A stretch of 64,000 bases of DNA from Vibrio metoecus. Lineage in GTDB: Bacteria; Pseudomonadota; Gammaproteobacteria; Enterobacterales; Vibrionaceae. How positions within the stretch are numbered: the first letter of the stretch is position 1; the number at the start of each line of letters is the position of its first letter. The notes beneath the pieces were generated by a model. The model made no database searches and had not been told where the DNA came from. It saw only the letters and a list, made by a program, of their open reading frames with translations. Shown one piece after another: positions 44,297 to 52,334 of this stretch. The DNA is taken from positions 992,001 through 1,056,000 of the forward strand of contig NZ_CP035686.1 of assembly GCF_009665255.1 (NCBI RefSeq), read 5' to 3'. The translations under genes were made by a program, and so were the position numbers.

Positions 44297-44842
44297 TTAC
44301 TGGTTTTTCTCTTTTTGCTCTTTAGGAAGGTGTTTATAGATGTATCCGCCAGTCAGTAGCGTAAAGACTAACGTCGCAGCAAGCAGGCCAAAGACTTTAA
44401 AGTTGACCCACACATCGAGAGGGAGGTGGTAAGCAATGTATAGGTTGAGTGCAGCGCAGAGGCTGAAAAAACCAACCCACGCCCATGTGATGGTAGACCA
44501 TGCTGTTTCAGGTAGCGTCAGCTCTTTGCCCAACATACTTTTGACGGCGGATTTGCCCATGAGATGGCTCACCGTGAGGCCCAGCGCGAACACCACGTAG
44601 ACAATGGTGACTTTCCACTTGATGAAGTTGTCATCATGCAGTGCGAGCGTCATTCCACCAAACAGGGCGACCATCACAAATGTGATGAGCTGCATTTTTT
44701 CTACTTTCTTATAGATGGCGTAAGTGACGATCACTTGTACAGCCGTCGCGGCAATCAAAGCGCCCGTGGCAACGTAAATATCGTAGAACTTGTATAAGGC
44801 GAAAAAGATGATGAGCGGGATAAAGTCGAGCAGTTGTTTCAT
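44297..44842 (-). CDS. yciB: YciB / IspZ-type inner-membrane protein (septation protein A family)
   Basis: A 181-residue polytopic membrane protein with about five hydrophobic segments, starting MKQLLDFIPLIIFFALYKFY. The family is called YciB or intracellular septation protein A. It is linked to envelope and cell-division integrity, but the exact role is not settled. The C-terminal tail (KHLPKEQKEKNQ) is basic. It is followed by yciA after a hairpin. It starts a minus-strand cluster yciB-yciA-yciI-aspS. Confidence 0.92.
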   Translation of the reverse strand: MKQLLDFIPLIIFFALYKFYDIYVATGALIAATAVQVIVTYAIYKKVEKMQLITFVMVALFGGMTLALHDDNFIKWKVTIVYVVFALGLTVSHLMGKSAVKSMLGKELTLPETAWSTITWAWVGFFSLCAALNLYIAYHLPLDVWVNFKVFGLLAATLVFTLLTGGYIYKHLPKEQKEKNQ

Positions 44843-44970
44843 TTTGGGTACGTCCAGTCAAATGATTGGCGACAGTCTAACGAAAGTCGCCTCAGAGCTG
44901 AATAGCCAATCCGCATTCGACATAAATTAACTAAGTTTGCAGTGTTACTGTGAGATAGGTTGATCGCAAT

Positions 44971-46848
44971 TTAGGTCAACAGTTGGGTAAAGTCATCGGC
45001 CGGAATCGCTTTGCCATACAGATAGCCTTGAGCAAAAGTACACCCCTCGGTGCGCACGAAATCGGCTTGATAATCTTTTTCCACGCCCTCCGCAATGACC
45101 GCCATGTTGAGCTTATGCGCCATCGCAATAATCGCACGGGTTAGCTCACGGTTTTGCTCGTTGTATTCCAACTGATTAATAAAGCTACGATCAATTTTTA
45201 AGGTATCAAATGAGTATTTCTGTAAGTAACTTAATGAGGAGTAACCCGTTCCGAAGTCGTCCAGTGAAATGCTGATGCCTTGTTGGCGAAGTTGGGCTAA
45301 AGCACTTTGCGCGTAATGTTCATCTTGTAACAAAATGCCTTCTGTCAGTTCGAGTTCAATGGTACCAGGAGGGAGTTGATAGAGCGTCATCATGTCTTTG
45401 AGGTATTCGACAAATCGTTGCTCACGAAATTGAATTGGAGAAATGTTAATGGCAATTTTGAACGGCGATGTGGTTAATTTATACCATTCTGCGGCTTTTC
45501 TAAGGGCTTGATGAAGAACGAAATAGCCAATCTCAATAATTTGTCCATTACTTTCCGCTAACGGAATGAATCGATCGGGCGTGATATTCCCCAATTGTGG
45601 GTTATGCCAACGCAATAAGGCTTCGGCTCCAATCACTTTTCCGTTCTGCTTTAAGTCGACGATAGGTTGGAAATGAACGGCGAGTTCACCAAGACGTAAA
45701 GCGTGCAGCAGATGTGACTCAAGTTGTAAGCGTTCTTCGGTGGCTTTTTGTGCCGCCAAATTAAAGAAGGAAATGGGTATACCCTCTTTTTTAGCCCAAC
45801 TCATGGCTGAGCTTGCTCGCTGAATGAAACTGAGCGAATCGGTTGCATCCATTGGGGCGAGTGTTACGCCTAAATGGCATTGTAGAGTAATGTTCAAGTT
45901 GTTGGTGTTAAAAGGCATAGTGCATGCTTGAACAACCCGATTGATCACTTTTTTGGTTTCGTTTTGGCTACGCTTATGCCGCGCAGTCAGAACGAATTCT
46001 GAGCCGACGATCCGAGCTAATAGCCAGTTTTCTGGCAAATTGTGGCTTAAGCGTTGGCAGAGTGCGGATAGAATTTGGTCACCGACTTGGTAGCCATAAC
46101 TGTCGTTCACCGATTTAAAGTTACGCAGACTAAAGTAAATCAGTGTGATCTGCTGGTCATCTGCGATATTGAGAAGTTGAGGTTGTAAACGCTCCGTAAG
46201 GGTAACTCGATTGGGCAGTTTGGTGAGTGGATCGAAATGACGATGGAATTCGACGAAATCTTCCGCAACCGTGCGTTGTTCAATCTCTTTGAGCAATTTT
46301 GTACTGAGATCGGCTAACGTTTGGGTACGTTCTGCGACTTTCATTTCCAGTTCTTGATTGAGTTTTCGTAACTCGGCTTTGTGGTACAAGGTTTCGAGCT
46401 GCCCTTCAACCGCTGATTGAAAGCGTGACAGTAATGAATGGACGCGATCATCAAAATGCCGCTCTTGGTTATCCAAGATACAAATGGTGCCAAATGGGGT
46501 GTCATCAGGCCAAAATACAGGTAATCCGCAGTAACAGATCATCCCCAATTTGATATCGGGATTGTTTTCCCAGTCAGGATCGGCAAGGGCGTTGGGTACA
46601 TCCAACATGCGTTTTTCTTTAATGACGGTTTCACAATAGAGACCGTGACCAAGAGAATCCTTTGCTTTGGGTTTATAGGGATTACCCGCAGTTCGGCTAC
46701 TGGTGAAAACCTCGATATCACTTTCATGGATACGCATGATGAGCGATGCTGGGCATTGCGTGATCTCCGCAATCAGATCGACGATCTCTTGCCAAGAATC
46801 CAGCATGCTTGGTGGAACAATGATTTGTTGAGTATCGATAGGGGGCAT
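44971..46848 (-). CDS. GAF-GGDEF(degenerate)-EAL protein, probable c-di-GMP phosphodiesterase
   Basis: A 625-residue cytoplasmic protein. An N-terminal GAF-type domain (about 10-150; LIAEITQCPASLIMRIHESD, with a GMICYCGLPV segment) is followed by a coiled linker (155-195). The GGDEF domain (about 205-365) has the active site changed to VGSEF and is probably inactive. The EAL domain (about 380-620) is intact: IGAEALLRW, ELTEG, LDDFGTGYSS, the Lys in LKIDRSFI, AEGVE and QGYLYGKAI. Neither domain contains a membrane segment, so it should sense a small molecule or redox signal through GAF. Confidence 0.9.
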   Translation of the reverse strand: MPPIDTQQIIVPPSMLDSWQEIVDLIAEITQCPASLIMRIHESDIEVFTSSRTAGNPYKPKAKDSLGHGLYCETVIKEKRMLDVPNALADPDWENNPDIKLGMICYCGLPVFWPDDTPFGTICILDNQERHFDDRVHSLLSRFQSAVEGQLETLYHKAELRKLNQELEMKVAERTQTLADLSTKLLKEIEQRTVAEDFVEFHRHFDPLTKLPNRVTLTERLQPQLLNIADDQQITLIYFSLRNFKSVNDSYGYQVGDQILSALCQRLSHNLPENWLLARIVGSEFVLTARHKRSQNETKKVINRVVQACTMPFNTNNLNITLQCHLGVTLAPMDATDSLSFIQRASSAMSWAKKEGIPISFFNLAAQKATEERLQLESHLLHALRLGELAVHFQPIVDLKQNGKVIGAEALLRWHNPQLGNITPDRFIPLAESNGQIIEIGYFVLHQALRKAAEWYKLTTSPFKIAINISPIQFREQRFVEYLKDMMTLYQLPPGTIELELTEGILLQDEHYAQSALAQLRQQGISISLDDFGTGYSSLSYLQKYSFDTLKIDRSFINQLEYNEQNRELTRAIIAMAHKLNMAVIAEGVEKDYQADFVRTEGCTFAQGYLYGKAIPADDFTQLLT

Positions 46849-47034
46849 GGTTTGTTCAACCTTATGGGTGACCTAATCAGTGCTGACGTGATTAATAGTA
46901 ATAATGATAGTTATCAGTATAGATGACGAATCATAGCGCACTGCAAGGTATTGAGCAAAAATGCGTCAATACCTTCGAGTTTGGTCATACACCCTTAAGT
47001 TTGAACCGTGGAGTGAGCAGTATGTTCCTTGTGG

Positions 47035-47262
47035 TTAACGTAAAGGGTGGGCGTTGAAATCGACTAAGTAACCTTCATTCTTTAAGGCTTGCAAAGTGGA
47101 CGTTAACTCATCATCCGACATGGTTAAGCAACTGGATTTCCCCGTCATGCCATACAAAGTTTGTTGATAGTCGAGCGCGGAGTAGTAACCCATACGATCC
47201 TCAAGTAGTTCACGCATACCCATATGAATCAGGTCATAGCAGTGATGACGTTGCAATTCCAT
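47035..47262 (-). CDS. Unknown 75-residue protein
   Basis: I do not recognise this protein. It is soluble, with a His/Tyr-rich start (MELQRHHCYDLIHMGMRELL) and a helical C-terminal half (SDDELTSTLQALKNEG). Its coding nature is supported by a strong ribosome-binding site (GAAAGGAG seven bases before the ATG). It is the last gene after the epimerase and the DUF218 protein on the same strand, 83 bases downstream of the latter, so it may share their transcript. Confidence 0.65.
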   Translation of the reverse strand: MELQRHHCYDLIHMGMRELLEDRMGYYSALDYQQTLYGMTGKSSCLTMSDDELTSTLQALKNEGYLVDFNAHPLR

Positions 47263-47345
47263 AATCAGACTCCTTTCTTGCTATTCGGAAAACGGAGGTC
47301 ACTCCAAGATTGATAGTAAGCAAATGCGATGCCAACTCATCGCAT

Positions 47346-47984
47346 TTATGGGGTAAATTTAAATGACAATAGGGTTTGATACGCCAGCGTAACGGGCTCT
47401 GGAATCGGCTGCTCGATTTGAAACCCAAGAACAGGATAGTCACGAATACGTTCAAAATCACCTAACATGGCGTTGAGCACAAAATCGCTCGTGAGTTCGG
47501 AGGTTAAGTAGTCAAAAAAACCACCACCAGGAGAGGTAACTTGCACGCTCTCTACCTTTTCTGGCCATTGTTGCAGGAATGTAGCGTAAGCCCTGCGCTC
47601 CATATAAGGCTTTTGTAGCAACAAAATACGTTGTGCCGGATGAGCTTGCTGGGTTAACACTTGATGGCTGAAAAGCATGTTCTCGCCACTGTTGGTGGAC
47701 TGTGTTTCAAGCAATAAAGCTTCTTCTGGTACGCCTGCTTCCTTGGCGATAGCCGCAAAGGTTTCGGCTTCAGTTTGTTGGAATACGCCTTGCGTAAAGC
47801 GACCAAATCCACCGGAGAAAAGCACACGAGGGGCAAGGCCTTGGTGGTAGAGTTTTGCCGCATGTTCTGCCACGCGAAGATCATTGCTGCCCAAAACCAA
47901 GATAACATCGGCAGGCTTAGGTTGTTGATGAAGTTGCAAATAATCCCACAGCGTTTCGATGTGTTGATACAAGTGTTTACTCAT
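47346..47984 (-). CDS. YdcF-like DUF218 protein
   Basis: A 212-residue cytoplasmic DUF218 protein. The fold is seen in PADVILVLGSNDLRVAEHAAKLYHQG and RVLFSGGFGRFTQ. No N-terminal membrane segment is visible, unlike the ElyC protein elsewhere in this window. The start overlaps the end of the epimerase gene by eight bases, so they are co-translated. E. coli YdcF binds S-adenosylmethionine. Function here is unknown. Confidence 0.82.
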   Translation of the reverse strand: MSKHLYQHIETLWDYLQLHQQPKPADVILVLGSNDLRVAEHAAKLYHQGLAPRVLFSGGFGRFTQGVFQQTEAETFAAIAKEAGVPEEALLLETQSTNSGENMLFSHQVLTQQAHPAQRILLLQKPYMERRAYATFLQQWPEKVESVQVTSPGGGFFDYLTSELTSDFVLNAMLGDFERIRDYPVLGFQIEQPIPEPVTLAYQTLLSFKFTP

Positions 47985-48807
47985 AACCTTGCACTGCCTC
48001 TAATGTATGAGTGAAGTGGAAGTGATAGCCCGCTGCCAATAATTTGTCACACAAGATAAGTTTATCGGCTTTATCCGTGATTGTGGGAAGAGGAAGCGAA
48101 CTGCCAATCGCTTGAAGTGCCGCTTGATAGAATTCCGCTTTGCTGACCGTTGTTGGTGTTGTTGCATTAATAATCGTGCGTGGCAGTTGTTGTAGCGCAA
48201 AATGCACAATACCAATCGCATCGGAAAGATGCAGCATATTGGCGGGCGCAAGCCGGCTGACGTTTGGCATTTTGCTAACAAAGCGGGCAGGGTGTCGATG
48301 AGGGCCAATCAGCCCACTGCATCGCACAATCGTGTAATCCAATCCTGAAGTGACAACGTGTTGCTCAGCTTTGAGTAGAATGCGCGCTTTAATATCAAAT
48401 GCGGCGTTATCCAGCGCGAGTGCTAAAGAGGCATCTTTCTCATTCATCGGTTTGGCAATGTCAGGATAAACAGAGGTTGAGCTGATCATGATGATTTTTT
48501 GAACATGGGCTTGTTTAGCTTGCCACACTAGCGTCTGCCAATGCTTGGCATAATCTTCTCCATAGCCTTGTCTAAAGCCGGGAGGGAAGCAGCCAATCAC
48601 GATATCGCACTCTCTGTCGCGCAACGCTTGGCTCAAACCATCCGGTTTATCTAATTGACAGAGAAAACTGTCGATGCCTTGTTGCTGTGTCGTTTCAACA
48701 CCCTGTGTGGTAGTGCGTGTGGCGTATACGGTATGACCTTGTTGCTTAAGCCATTGTGCGAGCGGTAAACCTAACCAGCCAGCCCCAATCACGGCTACTC
48801 GTTGCAT
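47977..48807 (-). CDS. NAD(P)-dependent epimerase/dehydratase-like protein (YeeZ-like)
   Basis: A 276-residue Rossmann-fold protein. The N-terminal nucleotide-binding loop is GAGWLGLPLAQWLKQQG (residues 8-24), followed by ISSTSVYPD near residue 113, where an extended SDR protein would place its active Ser/Tyr, and VRCSGLIGPHRHP. The usual YxxxK is not evident, as in YeeZ-type proteins. AAAGGAAAG precedes the ATG. The DUF218 gene overlaps its end. Confidence 0.8.
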   Translation of the reverse strand: MQRVAVIGAGWLGLPLAQWLKQQGHTVYATRTTTQGVETTQQQGIDSFLCQLDKPDGLSQALRDRECDIVIGCFPPGFRQGYGEDYAKHWQTLVWQAKQAHVQKIIMISSTSVYPDIAKPMNEKDASLALALDNAAFDIKARILLKAEQHVVTSGLDYTIVRCSGLIGPHRHPARFVSKMPNVSRLAPANMLHLSDAIGIVHFALQQLPRTIINATTPTTVSKAEFYQAALQAIGSSLPLPTITDKADKLILCDKLLAAGYHFHFTHTLEAVQGYE

Positions 48808-48878
48808 GATCTTTCCTTTAATCTTTTCGAGTGTTTAACACTGGTTACCGTAACACAGGTTTATAAAGGGTAGAAAGG

Positions 48879-48904
48879 CAATGAGCGCTGTACAGCGCTC
48901 ATTG
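48879..48904. repeat. Perfect 26-bp palindrome downstream of the TIGR02647 gene
   Basis: CAATGAGCGCTGT is followed directly by its own reverse complement, with no spacer. On the minus strand it starts 10 bases after a stop codon and is followed by CCTTTCT, so it can fold as a terminator hairpin with a tight loop. Confidence 0.6.
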
Positions 48905-48913
48905 TAAGGAAAG

Positions 48914-49147
48914 TTAGGCGTTTAATACGCGCAAGACACGATCCGCGTGCTCTGCGATTTCGATGCCTTCATCAGTGAGGTAACCGCCATCGGGTTGTGT
49001 ACATAATCCTTTGTTATACAAGCGGGTCACTGCAGCTTGCACCGCTTCTGATGCATCGTGGCGTACTTTGATTCCTGTGGCTGCGCTGCTTAAATCAAAT
49101 TGCAGGAGTAGATTAAGCTCATCAATATGCTGTTGAGTGAATTTCAT
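48914..49147 (-). CDS. Small TIGR02647-family protein
   Basis: A 77-residue protein that resembles the TIGR02647 family, found in Vibrio and other gammaproteobacteria, of unknown function. It is predicted helical with a C-terminal winged-helix look (AAVTRLYNKGLCTQPDGGYL, then DEGIEIAEHADRVLRVL). I chose the ATG at 49147 (MKFTQQHIDELNLLLQF), which has AAGG eight bases before it. The longer frame upstream has no ribosome-binding site. Confidence 0.75.
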   Translation of the reverse strand: MKFTQQHIDELNLLLQFDLSSAATGIKVRHDASEAVQAAVTRLYNKGLCTQPDGGYLTDEGIEIAEHADRVLRVLNA

Positions 49148-49430
49148 GGGCGTTACCTTTTCAAGCTGTTGTTGCGGCAACAATAGGCTGACGGAAGACA
49201 ACACGCAACGTTGTACAAGCAGAACTGTTATCTTCACCCGATCTGGCGTTTTTTTCAGCGCCTAAAGCCAGGGAAAATGCGGCTAAGAGGACAACGTATT
49301 GGAGGATGGCACTGCGACAGCTCTCGATCTAAACATTTTTCGTAAACATGAAAAATAGCCCTTGAACAAAAGAGGAAATAGAGCGATTATCCGCCACCTC
49401 TTCTGTTGTGTGTCAAAATGTAACAAGCTC

Positions 49431-50273
49431 ATGGATCATAACCAATTCGATTCCCTTCTCCCTCCGCAAATGGCTGAACGTGCGGCCATTACTGGTGAAG
49501 GTAAAGCCAAAAAAGCCGCGTATAAGTCATTCTTGCTTGCGATCTCCGCAGGTATTCAAATCGGTATTGCGTTTGTGTTTTACACAGTGGTGACCACAGG
49601 GGCGCATGATATGCCTTACGGTGTCACCAAATTGCTGGGTGGCATGGCCTTCAGCCTCGGTTTGATTCTGGTGGTGATTACTGGCGGTGAATTATTCACC
49701 AGTTCGGTATTGATCCTAGTGGCGAAGGCGAGCGGCAAAATCTCGTGGAAAGAACTGGTACGGAACTGGACTGTGGTCTATTTCGGTAACTTATGTGGGT
49801 CGATAATCCTTGTATTGATTATGCTAGCGACTCGTCAGTTCATGGAAGATGGTGGCCAGCTTGGTCTCAACGCGATGGCGATTTCTCAGCACAAGCTGCA
49901 CCATACGTTTTTACAGGCTTTTGCCCTTGGATTGATGTGTAACATTCTCGTGTGTTTAGCCGTATGGATGACCTTTAGTGCGCGTTCGCTGACGGATAAA
50001 GTCATGGTACTGATTCTGCCTGTAGCTATGTTTGTGTCGGCAGGTTTTGAGCACTGTATTGCCAATATGTTCCAAGTGCCGATGGCGATTGGTATTAAAT
50101 ATTTTGCACCAGACAGTTTCTGGGCGATGACTGGCGCGAATATCGCCAACTATGCGGATCTCAACTTTGTTAACTTCATCGTCAACAACCTTATTCCTGT
50201 GACTTTAGGCAATATTGTTGGGGGCGGTGTGTTTGTAGGTATGTGGTACTGGTTGATTTACCTTAAAGACTGA
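49431..50273 (+). CDS. focA: Formate/nitrite transporter FocA
   Basis: FocA moves formate (and related weak acids) across the inner membrane as a pentameric channel. The 280-residue protein has six transmembrane segments with the family signatures AAYKSFLLAISAGIQIGIAF, GELFTSSVLILVA and an NMFQVP loop near residue 200. I chose MDHNQFDSLLPPQ at 49431, which gives normal family length. The longer frame begins with an unrelated segment. Unlike E. coli, pflB is not next to it. Its neighbour is the torECA respiratory operon. Confidence 0.9.
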   Translation: MDHNQFDSLLPPQMAERAAITGEGKAKKAAYKSFLLAISAGIQIGIAFVFYTVVTTGAHDMPYGVTKLLGGMAFSLGLILVVITGGELFTSSVLILVAKASGKISWKELVRNWTVVYFGNLCGSIILVLIMLATRQFMEDGGQLGLNAMAISQHKLHHTFLQAFALGLMCNILVCLAVWMTFSARSLTDKVMVLILPVAMFVSAGFEHCIANMFQVPMAIGIKYFAPDSFWAMTGANIANYADLNFVNFIVNNLIPVTLGNIVGGGVFVGMWYWLIYLKD

Positions 50274-50301
50274 TTTCATTACTGAATATTAGCTATTTCT
50301 G

Positions 50302-50335
50302 AAAAGTCCCTGAGTTTTACTCGGGGATTTTTTTA
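50302..50335 (+). terminator. Intrinsic terminator after focA
   Basis: AAAGTCCCTGAG / CTCGGGGATTTTTTT with a five-base loop and one mismatch lies about 30 bases after the focA stop, ending in a seven-T run. Confidence 0.8.
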
Positions 50336-50412
50336 TGCGTCGAAAAGTAAGCGAGAGCAGTTGGTATTGCTTTTCGCCTTATCGGTGCAAAGGCTTTTGG
50401 ATCGTGATGGCC

Positions 50413-50435
50413 TTATCCACATTTTCTGTGGATAA
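50413..50435. other. Inverted pair of perfect DnaA boxes
   Basis: TTATCCACA (50413-50421), a five-base spacer, then TGTGGATAA (50427-50435). Each arm is the full DnaA recognition nonamer. Whether DnaA binds is not known. The same sequence can also fold as a nine-base-pair hairpin. Confidence 0.55.
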
Positions 50436-50695
50436 CTCAGAGTAAACTGCGTGTGTAACCTTGCCTTGCAGAAATATCTTAAAAATCTTGCACATTGGTT
50501 GTGCAGTTGCGCTTTGTTGGGGCGTAGTGGAAAACCAATGTTGATGGGCTGTTGAAGTGTTGGCGAGAGACATCAGGTGATGTTGCTGCACTCAAATTTA
50601 TTGTTCACCTTGCGCTGTCTCATCGTTTTTTATCTCAATTTGTTGTGACTTTGTTTCTGTTTTTACAGGGTTAAAACAATATTAATTTGTCATAA

Positions 50696-50705
50696 CTGTT
50701 CATAT
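50696..50705 (+). promoter_or_regulatory. Perfect TorR box upstream of torE
   Basis: CTGTTCATAT matches the E. coli TorR decamer at all ten positions and lies about 195 bases before the torE start, in an AT-rich region. The torECA operon is the expected target. Confidence 0.7.
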
Positions 50706-50899
50706 TTTTTCACGTCATTTTTTATTCGATCACATCTCCGTTCTAACTCAAAAAACTATGGAATAACAAGGCTTGTGAGTCGATTTTCGATTGAACCACA
50801 ATAAAGCTATGGTCTAACATTTGCGTCAATCAATCCTGCTTGACGTTCATTGTAATCATCTGGAACGGCAAAAATTCTTGCGAAGATATAGGCAAATGT

Positions 50900-51082
50900 A
50901 TGAGTGATGTTAAAAAAACTGAAGGCGGTGAAAAACGCTCTCTGGAGTGGAAGTCATTCCTCTTCATCACAGTGGTTCTCTTTCCCATTTTAAGCGTCGC
51001 GTTTGTAGGTGGGTATGGATTTATCGTGTGGATGCTGCAGATGTTTGTGTTTGGTCCTCCGGGCGCACACAGCGGTTTTTAA
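50900..51082 (+). CDS. torE: TorE small membrane protein (NapE-like)
   Basis: A 60-residue protein with one transmembrane helix (about 20-46; FLFITVVLFPILSVAFVG) and a NapE/TorE family pattern. It heads the torE-torC-torA operon in Vibrio and Shewanella. Its role in TMAO respiration is not well defined. I chose the ATG at 50900 (MSDVKKTEGGEKRSLEWKSF), because AGG lies eight bases upstream. The longer frame lacks support. Confidence 0.85.
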   Translation: MSDVKKTEGGEKRSLEWKSFLFITVVLFPILSVAFVGGYGFIVWMLQMFVFGPPGAHSGF

Positions 51083-51120
51083 TCCGCAGGTTTACGACTG
51101 AATTCGATAATTAAGAGACA

Positions 51121-52311
51121 ATGAAGATGAAATCGTTAATTTTGAAAATGTGGCGCACCATGACGCGTCCCGCGGTACACATTAGCTTGGGTGTACTGAC
51201 TCTCGGTGGCTTTATCGCTGGGGTGATTTTCTGGGGAGGTTTTAACACCGCATTGGAAGCCACCAATACCGAAGAGTTCTGTGTTAGCTGCCATACCATG
51301 CGTGACAACGTATACCAAGAGCTGCAAACCACAGTGCACTGGAAAAACCACTCTGGCGTACGTGCGACTTGTCCTGATTGCCATGTTCCCCATGAATGGA
51401 CGGCAAAAATCGCGCGTAAGATGCAAGCCTCGAAAGAAGTGTTCGCACAGATCTTTGGTGATTTAGATACGCCTGAAAAGTTTGAAGAGCGCCGGATTGA
51501 ATTGGCAAAACACGAATGGGATCGCTTTGCGGCAAACAAATCTCTGGAATGTAAAAACTGCCACAACTACGACTCGATGGATTTTGACCAAATGTCCGCG
51601 ACGGCACGCATCCAAATGAAGCAAGCGGCTGAGCGCGATCAAAGCTGTATCGACTGTCACAAAGGCATTGCGCACAACTTGCCGAAAAACATGGAGAGCT
51701 CAAGTGGCTTGATTGGCGAACTGGAAGGCATGGCGTCGAACACCAAATACTCCAATGGTGGAACCTTGGTCAGCGTGCGTTTCCTCCCTGTGTATGAAGA
51801 TGAGCAAGGTAAGGTTGAAGCGGGTCTACTCAACCCAGCTTCTGAAGTGAAAGTGTTAGCCGAAAAAGGCGACATGATGCAAGTTGAAATCGATGGCTGG
51901 CGTAAATCGAAAGGCTTTGGCCGTGTGATCCAAGAAGACTTCGGTATGAACATTGCGGTAGCTTCACTTCTGAAAGATGCCGCGATGTCGGATGCGATTG
52001 TGACCACGGGCGAGCAGAAAGTTGATGATTTGACTGGTTTGCCATGGGAACAAGTGAGCGCGAAAGTGTGGATGAAAAAAGAAGCCATGCTGAACGACAT
52101 CAACCCAATTTGGGAAAAAGCGCGTGAAGCATACCAAACCAACTGTTCTGTCTGTCATACCCAACCGGATGAAGCACACTTTGATGCCAACACTTGGCCT
52201 GGCATGTTCGACGGTATGTTGGCATTCGTTAACTTCGATACCGACAGTGAAGCACTGGTACTCAAGTACCTGCAAAAACACTCTTCAGATTTCGCTGAAG
52301 GCCATCACTAA
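51121..52311 (+). CDS. torC: Pentaheme c-type cytochrome TorC
   Basis: TorC is anchored in the inner membrane, takes electrons from menaquinol and passes them to periplasmic TorA. The 396-residue protein has an N-terminal signal anchor (about 15-40) and five CxxCH heme motifs: CVSCH, CPDCH, CKNCH, CIDCH in the NapC-like domain and CSVCH in the C-terminal domain. The arrangement (four plus one) equals E. coli TorC. The ATG at 51121 and one two codons later are both possible starts. torA follows after 23 bases. Confidence 0.96.
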   Translation: MKMKSLILKMWRTMTRPAVHISLGVLTLGGFIAGVIFWGGFNTALEATNTEEFCVSCHTMRDNVYQELQTTVHWKNHSGVRATCPDCHVPHEWTAKIARKMQASKEVFAQIFGDLDTPEKFEERRIELAKHEWDRFAANKSLECKNCHNYDSMDFDQMSATARIQMKQAAERDQSCIDCHKGIAHNLPKNMESSSGLIGELEGMASNTKYSNGGTLVSVRFLPVYEDEQGKVEAGLLNPASEVKVLAEKGDMMQVEIDGWRKSKGFGRVIQEDFGMNIAVASLLKDAAMSDAIVTTGEQKVDDLTGLPWEQVSAKVWMKKEAMLNDINPIWEKAREAYQTNCSVCHTQPDEAHFDANTWPGMFDGMLAFVNFDTDSEALVLKYLQKHSSDFAEGHH

Positions 52312-52334
52312 GCAACGTCATACGGAGTCATAAC

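Larger units (their letters stand above)
50336..50899. promoter_or_regulatory. focA-torE intergenic region
   Basis: Some 560 bases with no convincing gene. It holds an inverted pair of perfect DnaA boxes (50413-50435), a perfect TorR box (50696-50705) and a second weaker match, CCGTTCTAAC, near 50739. The AT-rich 50640-50800 stretch is the probable torE promoter region. A 70-residue open frame on the minus strand (50379-50591) lacks a ribosome-binding site and recognisable homology. Confidence 0.55.

Noticed and set aside
50379..50591. 70-residue open frame on the minus strand between focA and torE
   Set aside because: No ribosome-binding site, no recognised family, and it overlaps the DnaA-box palindrome and AT-rich promoter region. 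Most likely chance.
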